DNA of 25,128 nucleotides from Lachnospiraceae bacterium (GTDB lineage: Bacteria > Bacillota > Clostridia > Lachnospirales > Lachnospiraceae), in the NCBI GenBank assembly GCA_016297945.1, contig JAEDFR010000029.1, positions 1-25,128 of the forward strand, given 5' to 3'. The notes under the pieces are model-generated. The model saw nothing but the letters and a program-made list of their open reading frames with translations. It had not been told where the DNA came from and did no database searches. A program made the position numbers and the translations under genes. Positions 15,898-23,622 of this stretch are shown here, one piece after another. The stretch's first letter is position 1. Every line of letters starts with the position of its first letter.

Positions 15898-16759
15898 GTT
15901 TATCCTCCTTTACAACTCTCATATCCTGAGTCTTATCTTTATTGAGATATAACAGCGGAAGTCCGATACATACCATTCCTCCGATGATATTTCCGATGGT
16001 TACGGGAAGCAGATTATGGAAAAGAAAACTTACTACATTCAATTCTGCCAGTTGCTCTGCCTGTAAGCCAAATTCTGTCATGGCAGCCTGCAGATAATCC
16101 GGATTTAGTTTTGCTAACAATCCGGCTGTAATGTAATACATATTTGCGACACAGTGCTCAAATCCTTCTGTTACAAAAAGGAAAATAATAAAAAATGAAG
16201 ATAACAGCTTGCCAGTCACATCTTTTGCGCACAGTGCCATCATCACTGCAATACATACCAAAATGTTGCACAAAACACCGGAAATCATTGCCTGTCCAAA
16301 ATCCAAAGATACTTTTCCAAGTGCCACCTTGATGGTGTAAGCACCCAAAACGTTGTTGGAATAATTCCACTGTCCGCTACCGGCAACCGCCATCGCTGTC
16401 ACAGCCGCTCCCAGAAAGTTTCCGATAAATACAATAGAAAGAACTTTGATAAGTTGTTTATAATTGTGTTTTTTGGACGCTGTCGCCATAATCATCAGAC
16501 AGTCTCCGGTAAAAAGCTCTGCTCCCATCATAATAACCATCATCAAGCCTACCGGAAATACAACAGCTGCTGCGAGCTTTGCCAATCCTACATTTCCTAC
16601 AGAATGAGCTGCGACACTGCTTCCTGCGGCTCCCATGGCAATCATCATGCCTGCAAAGAGTGCTTTGAGTAGCAATTTACCTACCGGCGTATTAACCTTT
16701 GTTTCACATCCGGCAATATATTTATTCACTGCGCTTTTTATAGATAAAAAGTTGTCCAT
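15848..16759 (-). CDS. Formate/nitrite transporter (FNT) family channel
   Basis: This 303-residue, six-helix protein is of the FocA/NirC type, a pentameric channel for formate, nitrite or related small anions (acetate, hydrosulfide). Signature segments are KALFAGMMIAMGAAGS (helix 1), GAELFTGDCLMIMA (residues about 80-92, the re-entrant helix), NFLGAAVTAM, SGVLCNILVCIAVMMA and TEGFEHCVANMYYI, which supplies the channel His at about position 202. The final helix, NLLPVTIGNIIGGMVC, is typical, and a hydrophilic tail of about 35 residues follows. The N-glycine/acid details that separate formate from nitrite members cannot be judged safely. The start is at 16759 with AAGAGG some 11 nt upstream. 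A LysR gene lies just upstream in the same direction. Confidence 0.9.
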   Translation of the reverse strand: MDNFLSIKSAVNKYIAGCETKVNTPVGKLLLKALFAGMMIAMGAAGSSVAAHSVGNVGLAKLAAAVVFPVGLMMVIMMGAELFTGDCLMIMATASKKHNYKQLIKVLSIVFIGNFLGAAVTAMAVAGSGQWNYSNNVLGAYTIKVALGKVSLDFGQAMISGVLCNILVCIAVMMALCAKDVTGKLLSSFFIIFLFVTEGFEHCVANMYYITAGLLAKLNPDYLQAAMTEFGLQAEQLAELNVVSFLFHNLLPVTIGNIIGGMVCIGLPLLYLNKDKTQDMRVVKEDKHEHGMVFRRNVSGIAN

Positions 16760-17035
16760 GTGTTATTAAACCTCTTATATTATTTTTTTGTTGTTTCTTG
16801 TTTTATTAAGTTACTATTTATTTTTTATTTTTCCTTTTTGTTTTTTTCCTTTTTGTTTTTTGCTTTTTTGTTTTTGCCGTTTTGCTGCTCCGGCTCTGTT
16901 TTCTATTTCATTACTGTCAGCAATCCGATCATTGTATTTCACATTTTTCGAATTGCGCTGACTTTTGTTTCTGTCTTGTTTACTTCGAGGACAGTCTAGC
17001 AAATCTTCTGCCATGGCGGGTAATATAAATTAAAA
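16760..17035 (-). promoter_or_regulatory. Long A-rich leader region of the channel gene; no convincing gene
   Basis: About 275 nt separate the LysR terminator from the channel start codon. On the minus strand, 16814-16890 is almost pure A with interspersed G/C, including a repeated AAACAAAAAGGAAAAA unit. An open frame of 66 codons (17014 to 16814) encodes a Lys/Gln-rich tail, but it has no ribosome site (ACCCGCC precedes its ATG), so I do not call it. The promoter of the channel must lie here, though I could not place -35/-10 boxes with confidence. Confidence 0.4.
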
Positions 17036-17067
17036 AAAGTGCCATATGAAAAATCATATGACACTTT
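17029..17067 (-). terminator. Rho-independent terminator overlapping the LysR stop codon
   Basis: On the minus strand a 13-bp stem (17055-17067 with 17036-17048, one U-G pair; loop ATTTTT) is followed by a run of Ts in CACTTTTTTTAATTT. The LysR stop codon (17054-17056) lies at the loop border, so the hairpin is formed by the last codons of the gene. It separates LysR from the channel transcript. Confidence 0.85.
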
Positions 17068-17992
17068 CGCATGCAACTTCAACTTTGGAACTATACAGTT
17101 TTTTCTGGAAGAGAATATCCAAATCCGACAACTGATAATCTTTCCTATATATTAACACATCCTTGTAAAGATTATCCTCAACCTTACATGCCCGTTGTAC
17201 CAGATGATATTGTTTCAAATATTTATCCGGTATCGGCGAAACCCACATATAAGTTGTAGGAACCTTTGTCAACAGATCGAACTGACTGCCCCTTTCATAA
17301 ACATAAATCGTGCGACTGTTCTTTCCCGTATTCTTTTCCTTTGATTTCATCCCGCTTTTTTCATCCGGCATCAGGATATCTCCATGGGTAATCTTTACAT
17401 ACTGTTCCAAATCCTGCTTATTTACAACCTCTTTTTTTGCAAGCGGATGTTTCTCGGACATTACAAGCACATATTCAAACTCCCAAATGGTCTCACCTAC
17501 CAGCTTATTATTTTCCAATGCTCTTTGGAAATAATCCTCATTGGCTTTGGGGTATCGGATAATCCCCATATGATATCCCCTGTCTGCTACATTGCTGATT
17601 GTCTGCAGCGTGTTCGTCTCATTGATGGTAATTTCAATTCCTTCGCTCATATCCAGATTTGCCACAAACTCCGTATAACCGTTCGCAATATAACTTCCCC
17701 TCGGTATAGAAAGCTTGAAACGCCTGATTTCTTCTGCATCTCTTTGCGATATCTTCTCCATTTCATCCAACTGCTCAATCATCTTATGCGCATGATACAG
17801 AAATTCGCTTCCTTTTTCCGTCACCTTGATTCCACTAGGTGTACGTTTAAAAATCTCATATCCAAGATCCTGTTCCAAATCCCGGATTGCCTTGCTTAAG
17901 TTGGGTTGTGCCATATAAAGATTCTGTGCCGCCCGCGTGATGGATCCTGTTTTTTCTATTTCTACCGCATATCGAAAATATTGTGTATTCAT
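17054..17992 (-). CDS. LysR-family transcriptional regulator
   Basis: This is a 312-residue DNA-binding regulator. The N-terminal winged helix-turn-helix (residues about 1-60) is typical: QYFRYAVEIEKTGSITRAAQ, then LYMAQPNLSKAIRDLEQDLG and LFKRTPSGI-like EIFKRTPSGIKVTEKG. A linker helix follows, then a periplasmic-binding-protein-like effector domain from about residue 90 (LSIPRGSYIANGYTEFV, and YVLVMSEKHPLAKKEVVN). CGAGGAAC lies before the ATG at 17992. By position it is a candidate regulator of the adjacent formate/nitrite channel or of the antiporter operon; no operator could be identified with confidence. The effector is unknown. Confidence 0.9.
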   Translation of the reverse strand: MNTQYFRYAVEIEKTGSITRAAQNLYMAQPNLSKAIRDLEQDLGYEIFKRTPSGIKVTEKGSEFLYHAHKMIEQLDEMEKISQRDAEEIRRFKLSIPRGSYIANGYTEFVANLDMSEGIEITINETNTLQTISNVADRGYHMGIIRYPKANEDYFQRALENNKLVGETIWEFEYVLVMSEKHPLAKKEVVNKQDLEQYVKITHGDILMPDEKSGMKSKEKNTGKNSRTIYVYERGSQFDLLTKVPTTYMWVSPIPDKYLKQYHLVQRACKVEDNLYKDVLIYRKDYQLSDLDILFQKKLYSSKVEVACESVI

Positions 17993-18163
17993 GCTGTTCC
18001 TCGTTTCTTTCGATTCATTTTTGGTTTTTGGATTTTCTTGATCCTGATTTATTTGGTTTGGGTATATACTTTTTTATATTGCCTCATATAACATACTATA
18101 CTATCTAAGATTTTCTTTAGAATTATATATCGTTATTTCGTTTATTTTTAATCCCATTTTCTA

Positions 18164-18192
18164 TTGAATATTTTCATTTCTTCTTTTACAGT
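18164..18192 (+). promoter_or_regulatory. Promoter of the type I toxin-like mRNA
   Basis: TTGAAT (18164-18169) and TACAGT (18187-18192) are separated by exactly 17 nt. Transcription would start near 18199-18201, just at the first bases of the GGGTGCT arm that can pair with the mRNA 3' end. Confidence 0.6.
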
Positions 18193-18200
18193 ATTCTCAT

Positions 18201-18492
18201 GGGTGCTCCCATTCACGGTAGGCGGTTAGGCCTTCACCAGAGGGCTTATAACTCTCTGTTTACATAGAAATTCCCAGTTAATCTGGTGGAAATCTTGCTA
18301 AAGGAGGGGATGTTAATGTTGACTATTGAAGGTCAGATTGCAGTTATCAGCTTGTGCTTAACCTGTTTCGGACTTGGATATACCATAGGAAACCATAAAA
18401 CGCAAAATAACCGCCCTGTCCTGAGAAAACAAGCGGTCATTCTTGTGATTATACTTTTTCAATGGACTAACCGTCTATCGGTAGCACCCTTT
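18201..18492 (+). repeat. Inverted repeats at the two ends of the toxin-like transcript (5'-3' pairing)
   Basis: Near 18201 the RNA begins GGGUGCU and continues to UAGGCGGUUAGGCC (18220-18233). Near its 3' end (18465-18492) it carries GGACUAACCGUCUA and AGCACCC. The arms pair as 7 bp (GGGUGCU with AGCACCC) and 11 bp including one G-U (UAGGCGGUUAG with CUAACCGUCUA), followed by CC/GG. Long-range pairing of the two transcript ends is the mechanism that keeps full-length mRNAs of hok- and aapA-type type I toxins untranslated. A second stem, CACCAGA (18235-18241) with TCTGGTG (18281-18287), lies just before the ribosome site. Confidence 0.6.
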
Positions 18493-18498
18493 CTATAA
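18316..18498 (+). CDS. Short hydrophobic peptide, probable type I (holin-like) toxin
   Basis: A 60-residue reading frame begins MLTIEGQIAVISLCLTCFGL. One hydrophobic helix (residues about 8-25) is followed by a polar segment (GNHKTQNNRPVLRKQ), which resembles the small holin-like type I toxins common in Firmicutes. A second hydrophobic patch (AVILVIILF) ends the frame. AAAGGAGG lies 8 nt before the ATG at 18316. An in-frame ATG at 18310 is too close to the ribosome site, and the GTG at 18286 has none. The last third of the frame overlaps the 3' pairing arm, so the natural toxin may be only partly conserved here. Toxicity is inference from size, hydrophobicity and RNA architecture. Confidence 0.6.
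   Translation: MLTIEGQIAVISLCLTCFGLGYTIGNHKTQNNRPVLRKQAVILVIILFQWTNRLSVAPFL
18398..18477 (-). ncRNA. Possible antisense RNA to the toxin-like mRNA
   Basis: On the minus strand TAGACG (18472-18477) and a perfect TATAAT (18448-18453), 18 nt apart, form a promoter pointing back into the toxin gene. A start near 18441 would give an RNA that folds at once into the hairpin 18410-18437 (ACCGC with GCGGT extended by UUGU/ACAG-type pairs), followed by TATTTTGCGTTTT. The expected RNA is only about 45 nt, shorter than most type I antitoxins, so the exact ends are uncertain. Confidence 0.4.
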
Positions 18499-18526
18499 AT
18501 CATATTAACACCATAAAGCGAATATG

Positions 18527-18808
18527 TCAAAGAAATTCCTCGTCCATTTCTCTAAGCGCTTCCATGTAATTATCCATCCAGGCAGACATGTTTGCTGCCT
18601 TTTCAGAATCCGAATCCGGCCCATCAATATCTTCCGGCCATTCATCGCCCTCTTCGATTTCCTGATGCAAAAGCCATTCTTCAGCCACTTCAAACTGACA
18701 TAATCTGCCATCGTCACTTTCCAATGTAACAAGTACCAACAATGGTTCGCCCGGCATTCTCTCTTCACAGCCGAAATCAGATTCTTCGATTCTACTTACA
18801 TACCACAT
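18527..18808 (-). CDS. Small acidic protein of unknown function
   Basis: This is a 93-residue soluble, strongly acidic protein (MWYVSRIEESDFGCEERMPG at the N-terminus; VAEEWLLHQEIEEGDEWPED and a DSDSEKAANMSAWMDNYM tail). There is no membrane segment and no motif of known activity. The GCEER-PGEP stretch looks like a conserved turn of a small uncharacterised family. It starts 30 nt after the stop of the decayed sensor kinase and is probably on the same transcript; only a weak ribosome site (GAAAGCGGA) is visible. An overlapping frame (18505-18768) has biased composition and is treated as a shadow. The gene is probably real, its role unknown. Confidence 0.65.
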   Translation of the reverse strand: MWYVSRIEESDFGCEERMPGEPLLVLVTLESDDGRLCQFEVAEEWLLHQEIEEGDEWPEDIDGPDSDSEKAANMSAWMDNYMEALREMDEEFL

Positions 18809-18838
18809 ACTATAGTTCCGCTTTCTTTTTTAGATACT

Positions 18839-21192
18839 TTACAACAAAGCCTTTATCTTCTCCACCAAATCAAAATACTCTTTCATTGTCTCATCATGAT
18901 GCAGATGAATATACGCTCCATCTTTTTCTTTTGCTGCAAATTCCAACGCTTTTGCACTTTCTGACATATGTACTACTCCGATGGTAAGCGAGGTGGATTT
19001 TAACGCATGAGCAACGGTCCGATAATTATCCCAATCCTCCTGTTCAAAAAACTGTTTCAGCTTTTCGGCTTTCTCCATCTTTACGTATTCCTGTAGAATT
19101 TCAAAATAAAAATCTACGGAATCCATACAGTACATCTTCCCCGTCTGTACATCCAGTCCCTCAATTTCTTTCAATCTCTCCAGCTGATTCGGATTATTTG
19201 CTTTACTCTCGGGCAGTTCTTTGGCAGTTGCTTCCAATGATTGATTTTGTTTATTTTCTTCCGGTTTCTCAGTAGAAATAACTTCCTTGGTAACAGAAAC
19301 CAGTTCCTTTGGAAGATACTTTATCAACATTTTCATCAATTTTATTTCCTGAACAGGCTTGGACAGATAATCCGTAAAACCGGCTTCAAGATATTCATTC
19401 TTTGCCCCAACAATGGCATTTGCAGTCAGCATAATCACAGGTGTATTTTGATTTAACGTTTTCTCTAAAGCATGAAGCTTATTCAGTGTCTCAACTCCAT
19501 CCATTTCCGGCATCATATGATCTAAGAAAACCATATGATATTGGTTCTTTTTCATATACTCCAAACATTCCACGCCACTGCCTGCAGTATCAATCTGCAT
19601 TTTGGTCTCTTTCAAAATGCCTTTGATAACCTTGAGATTCATCTCGACATCATCCACAATCAATATTTTTGCCTGTGGAGCTATAAAAGAAATAATATCT
19701 TTGTGAGACGAAACCTGGGCTTTGCCATAGGCCTGTGAAAAATCACCGACGGGATTAGAATTCATTACCTTTTGAGGAATTTTTACCGTAAAGCGGGTGC
19801 CTTTTCCATATGTACTTTCTACTGTAATCATACCCTCCATCAGTTCCACCAGATTTTTGGTGAGTCGCAAGCCCAAACCGGTCCCCTGAATATTGCGGTT
19901 TCGTTTCTCTTCAATACGCGTGAATTCTTCAAACAGTTTTCCAAATCCTCTTCTTTGATACCAATTCCCGTATCCTCTATGGATATGACAAGCTGAAGCA
20001 TTTTGTCAGTAATCGGCTCAAAATCCACACCAAAGCAAATTTTGCCCTCTTTTGTGTATTTCACGGAATTTGACAATATATTATTAACAACCTGTTTTAT
20101 GCGGATTTCATCACCGTACAACTGCGACGGAAGCTTTTCATTCACATGAATTTCCAAATCAACCGGTTTATTTTCCAGTTTAACTTTTGACAGATTGTAG
20201 ACAAAACAAACAAAACAATAAGCCTCGCCCCGACGATCTCTCGCAACCGAAAAATTCAACGAACAGCAAATTTCATCTTTTACGGATTTCAATTCTGCCA
20301 CACCCTGATCATTTTGTAAAAGCGAATTCCATAACGTTGTTGTTTCCGTTTCCGAGCATTGAAATAATTGCGATAAAGACTGTTTTTCTATTTTCTCAAT
20401 TTCCAAAAGCTTTTTGCCAAAATCATTTGAAAGAACCAGTCTGAAATCATCATCAAAAATCAGAATTGCCGTGTTGGCAGACTGAAATATATATTGGCTT
20501 AAGTTGTTGACTGTAATGCTAAATTCATTATATTTTTCAGCCCAAAACCATATAATCATGTAAGTTAAAAACATTCCATAAGCAGAGCTTGGAAAGGAAG
20601 GTTTTCCAAAAAGAGGCAAAACGGTATCCGGAATTATAAATATCAAAATAGCAATATTGGAAAAAAACATCGCCCTAATAAAACGAAACCTGCGAGACTT
20701 TCTTTCTTTTCGTACCCAAATAATTGCAATTGTAATCATTGAAACTGCAATAAAAATCAGGAAGCATTGATGTACCGTTCTTCCAACTCCCATATATGAA
20801 TAGTAGCACATTCTTCCGTTAATTCGTTCAAAGGAATGAACGTCAGGTATAAAAAAAGCTAAATCAACTATGGCTAAAATGATAAATACCACTTCGTATG
20901 TATAATAAAGCCACTTGGGTAAAGACGTCATATAGGCTACCATGAGAGCTTCTGTCATCATAAATCCCACTACGCCTATCAGACCGATTGCACGGAAAAC
21001 ATAGGCAGCTTTTACCGTTTCCGTAAATCCCATAATGCCAAACCCACCACTCCATAAAGCACCGAAGATACCCATGATGAGCATATAATAACGAAGTTTT
21101 CCTGCGGCTTTTTCTCTCATAAAATAGCTTATTCCACATATGATAATTACTGTACTAAAAATGACAGCAATACAGTTGATGAATATGCCCAT
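18839..21192 (-). pseudogene. Hybrid sensor histidine kinase, lacking the DHp domain and frameshifted
   Basis: The N-terminal half (from ATG 21192, GGAAAGGGGAATGTGA before it) has seven predicted helices (residues about 5-225), then a PAS-like domain (NTAILIFDDDFRLVLSNDFG). At VYNLSKVKLE it runs directly into NKPVDLEIHVNEKLPSQLYG and the N-box EIRIKQVVNNILSNSVKYT of the ATPase domain. The phospho-acceptor helix pair (MSHEIRTP-type motif) that normally lies between is absent, about 100 residues (junction near 20175). After the G1 box (EDTGIGI) the frame breaks at a run of four A (19937-19940), where five would restore EDLEKLFEEFTRIEEKRNRN. The other frame continues with GTGLGLRLTKNLVELM, a REC domain (LIVDDVEMNLKVI, MVFLDHMMPEMDG, MLTANAIVGAK, LSKPV) and an HPt domain with phospho-His in AHALKSTSLTIG. 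Two independent lesions indicate a decayed gene; sequencing error at the homopolymer could explain only the second. Confidence 0.8.
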
Positions 21193-21237
21193 TCACATTC
21201 CCCTTTCCGAACATCTGTCATACTTTATCTGTAATAA

Positions 21238-21265
21238 AGTGTACGCAACCTGATAAAAAAGTCAA
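21238..21265 (-). promoter_or_regulatory. Promoter of the sensor kinase gene
   Basis: On the minus strand TTGACT (21260-21265) and TACACT (21238-21243) are separated by 16 nt, with the start codon about 45 nt downstream. A good sigma-A match has been kept although the gene is damaged. Confidence 0.55.
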
Positions 21266-21305
21266 CAAAAGTAAAACAAAGAATAGACAAAATTAAACTT
21301 CTTCT

Positions 21306-21335
21306 TTGCTATATGTATATTGTTTATGATATACT
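21306..21335 (+). promoter_or_regulatory. Extended -10 promoter of the SGNH hydrolase gene
   Basis: TTGCTA (21306-21311), an 18-nt spacer and TATACT (21330-21335), with TG one base upstream of the -10 box (TGATATACT), form an extended -10 sigma-A promoter. It lies 58 nt before the ATG and is divergent from the kinase promoter 40 nt away. Confidence 0.65.
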
Positions 21336-21392
21336 TTTTCCAAAAAGTTTCTAAAACAATATGAAATTCAAAAAAGAGGCCGGGGCAGACTT

Positions 21393-22112
21393 ATGAAAAA
21401 AAACATCAACCGCTATAAACTGTTTCTACTAATATTGTTTCCGATTACTGCAATGCTCCTTGTTATCTCCATAGTTCTAATTATCAAAGGAAATTATCTG
21501 GCAGTATTGCGACAGACTGTAAATCATGAACCCTATCGCTACGAAAACAATGCTTCCTATGTTCAACGAAAAACGCAATTCGAAGTGCTTCCTTCCCGTG
21601 AAACAGACATTGTCTTTTTAGGCGATTCCATTACAGCCCGCTTTGAATGGCAGGAGTATTATTCCGATCTAGTCGTTTCTAACAGGGGAATCGATTCAGA
21701 TGTATGCGAGGGTGCCTTAAACCGACTGGATACCGTCATTAATCAAAATCCGGATAAAACATTTATTATGCTTGGAATCAATGATATCAGACAGCAAATC
21801 CCACAGGATGTCACAATCGAATATTATGAGCAGATAATCAAGACCCTAAAACAAGTTTTGCCGGACTGCGAAATATACATACAATCCGTTCTGCCGGTTC
21901 ATCACTCCACCGGAATAGACAATTCCCGTGTACAGGAATTAAACCAAAAAATAAAAGAGTTAGCAGACGCAAACTCTCTTACCTATATTGATTTATACAG
22001 TATACTTGTTTCAGCAGACAATGATTTTACCTATACCATGGATGGCGTTCATCCCACGGGAGAAGGCTATCAAATTTGGTTAGAACAAATCAATGGCTAT
22101 GTGTATGAATAA
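21393..22112 (+). CDS. Membrane-anchored SGNH/GDSL-family hydrolase
   Basis: This 239-residue protein has one N-terminal membrane helix (residues about 10-32, LFLLILFPITAMLLVISIVL) and a secreted SGNH esterase domain. Block I is DIVFLGDSITARFEW with nucleophile Ser in GDSIT, block II is VVSNRGIDSD (Gly), block III is FIMLGINDIRQQ (Asn) and block V is MDGVHPTGEGYQIW, with the Asp and His of the triad. The layout resembles acyl-esterases that act on sugar or lipid acyl groups outside the cell (such as platelet-activating factor acetylhydrolase-like lipases). The substrate is unknown. The ribosome site is weak (GGGGC). It is a single-gene plus-strand unit with its own promoter and a terminator formed by its last codons. 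Confidence 0.9.
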   Translation: MKKNINRYKLFLLILFPITAMLLVISIVLIIKGNYLAVLRQTVNHEPYRYENNASYVQRKTQFEVLPSRETDIVFLGDSITARFEWQEYYSDLVVSNRGIDSDVCEGALNRLDTVINQNPDKTFIMLGINDIRQQIPQDVTIEYYEQIIKTLKQVLPDCEIYIQSVLPVHHSTGIDNSRVQELNQKIKELADANSLTYIDLYSILVSADNDFTYTMDGVHPTGEGYQIWLEQINGYVYE

Positions 22113-22136
22113 CACATAGCCATTTTTATTACTTTT
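22092..22136 (+). terminator. Terminator overlapping the SGNH hydrolase stop codon
   Basis: A perfect 13-bp stem (AATGGCTATGTGT, 22092-22104, with ACACATAGCCATT, 22112-22124) and a 7-nt loop are followed by TTTATTACTTTT. The loop and the stop codon coincide. Confidence 0.9.
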
Positions 22137-22194
22137 CATTTCCCAAAAGATATTTGTATAACCCTTTTCTTCAAAGAACCAAACAATTTTCAAT

Positions 22195-23487
22195 TCAAAA
22201 TTGTCGAACAATCATTGCTTCACGCTCTGCACCTGTACCAATGAATTTTACAGGGACACCGATATAATCTTCGATGAAACGGATATAGTCCTGTGCGTCT
22301 TTGGGTAACTCTTCAAAAGTCTTGCAACCGGAAATATCAGACCAGCCGCCTTTTAACTCTTTGTATACCGGTTTCGCATTTTCCAAAACATCCAAATTTG
22401 TTGTGAAATCTTCGGTCTCTTCGCCATTGACATCATATGCAACACAAACTTTGATCGTATCGAATGCGCCGATGGTATCTAAGTGATTCACAGAAAGTGC
22501 TGTCAGACCGTTGACACGCTTACCATATTTTAAGGTCACAAGGTCTAACCATCCGCAACGGCGAGGTCTTCCTGTTGTTGTGCCGTATTCATGACCCAGC
22601 TCACGAATACGATCACCGGTTGCATCCTTAAGCTCTGTAACATACGGTCCCTCACCAACACGGCTTGAGTAAGCCTTGATAACGCCATACACATTGCCGA
22701 TATCAGAAGCACTAAGACCGGTACCTGTTAAAATACCACCAATCGTCGGATTGGAAGATGTCACATAGGGATAAGAACCAAAGTCAATATCAAGAAGTGT
22801 TGCCTGAGCACCTTCCACAACGACTTTTTTATCTTCCTCTAATGCCTTATGAAGAAGTGTAATGGTATCACATACATAAATCTTTAAGGTATCCGCATAG
22901 CCCTGGTATGTTTTGTACATTTCTTCAAAATCAAGCTGTTCATCCCAGTTGGTTTCCGGATCGTAATATTTTAAAAGGCCAAGACGAACATCTGTCAACT
23001 CTTTTAACCGTTCTTTGAAATCGGGCGCATATAAATCTTCCATACGAAGACCGCTTCTTTCAAATTTATCACAGTATGTAGGTCCAATACCTTTTCCTGT
23101 TGTACCAATCTTTTTCGTTTTTCTTGCTTTTTCAAGAGCAAGGTCTAACATACGATGATAAGGGAAAATCACATGAGCCTTATCACTAATCTTTAAGTAT
23201 TTGTCAACATCATAACCATGATCTTTTAAATTGTTAATCTCTGTAATCAGCACTTCCGGATTTAGAACAACACCATTACCGATCACGCCTACGGTGTGTC
23301 CTGATAAAAGACCTGACGGAATTAAGTGCATGGCATACTTTACATCATTTACTTTGATGGTATGACCGGCATTGTCACCACCTGTTGCACGTACCGCAAC
23401 TTCAGCTTCTGTTGCAAGATAGTCAATGACCTTTCCTTTTCCTTCATCACCATAAAAACAGCCAATTACTACATCAACTTTTGACAT
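22195..23487 (-). CDS. purA: Adenylosuccinate synthetase
   Basis: PurA catalyses IMP + aspartate + GTP to adenylosuccinate, the first committed step to AMP. The 430-residue length is standard. The P-loop region reads GCFYGDEGKGKVIDYL, where most enzymes have the QWGDEGKGK form; the catalytic Asp and Lys are kept. The next motif is TGGDNAGHTI, with the catalytic His in GHT. Other family blocks are present: GTTGKGIGPTYCDK, VVEGAQATLLDIDFGSYPYV, GEGPYVTEL, GTTTGRPRRCGWLD and KFIGTGAERE at the C-terminus. A weak AT-rich hairpin (ACAATTTT/AAAATTGT) overlaps its stop codon and may help termination. It is monocistronic with its own promoter. Confidence 0.95.
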   Translation of the reverse strand: MSKVDVVIGCFYGDEGKGKVIDYLATEAEVAVRATGGDNAGHTIKVNDVKYAMHLIPSGLLSGHTVGVIGNGVVLNPEVLITEINNLKDHGYDVDKYLKISDKAHVIFPYHRMLDLALEKARKTKKIGTTGKGIGPTYCDKFERSGLRMEDLYAPDFKERLKELTDVRLGLLKYYDPETNWDEQLDFEEMYKTYQGYADTLKIYVCDTITLLHKALEEDKKVVVEGAQATLLDIDFGSYPYVTSSNPTIGGILTGTGLSASDIGNVYGVIKAYSSRVGEGPYVTELKDATGDRIRELGHEYGTTTGRPRRCGWLDLVTLKYGKRVNGLTALSVNHLDTIGAFDTIKVCVAYDVNGEETEDFTTNLDVLENAKPVYKELKGGWSDISGCKTFEELPKDAQDYIRFIEDYIGVPVKFIGTGAEREAMIVRQF

Positions 23488-23531
23488 TTTAATCTATTCC
23501 TCCAATACTAGAAACAATATCTTACGAAATG

Positions 23532-23561
23532 ATTATATCCTATTATTGGACATAATGAAAA
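23532..23561 (-). promoter_or_regulatory. Probable purA promoter
   Basis: On the minus strand a perfect TATAAT (23532-23537) is preceded by TTTTCA (23556-23561) at 18 nt. It lies 45 nt upstream of the purA start. No purine riboswitch fold is apparent in the short leader. Confidence 0.55.
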
Positions 23562-23622
23562 TTGTTATTTGTTATATATGTCATAAGTTTTAGTTATAAC
23601 TGAATGTTATGTATTCCTCATC

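Noticed and set aside
16814..17014. Lys/Gln-rich 66-codon frame on the minus strand upstream of the channel gene
   Set aside because: No ribosome binding site, low-complexity A-tract translation and a start directly after a terminator; treated as leader sequence.
18505..18768. Frame encoding a Trp/Lys-rich 87-residue protein on the minus strand
   Set aside because: It overlaps the acidic 93-residue gene in another frame, and its composition is that of a shadow translation.
19840..19940. Programmed -1 frameshift joining the two halves of the sensor kinase
   Set aside because: The site GGAAAAC is not a good slippery heptamer, no stimulatory structure is apparent, and the missing DHp domain already suggests decay.
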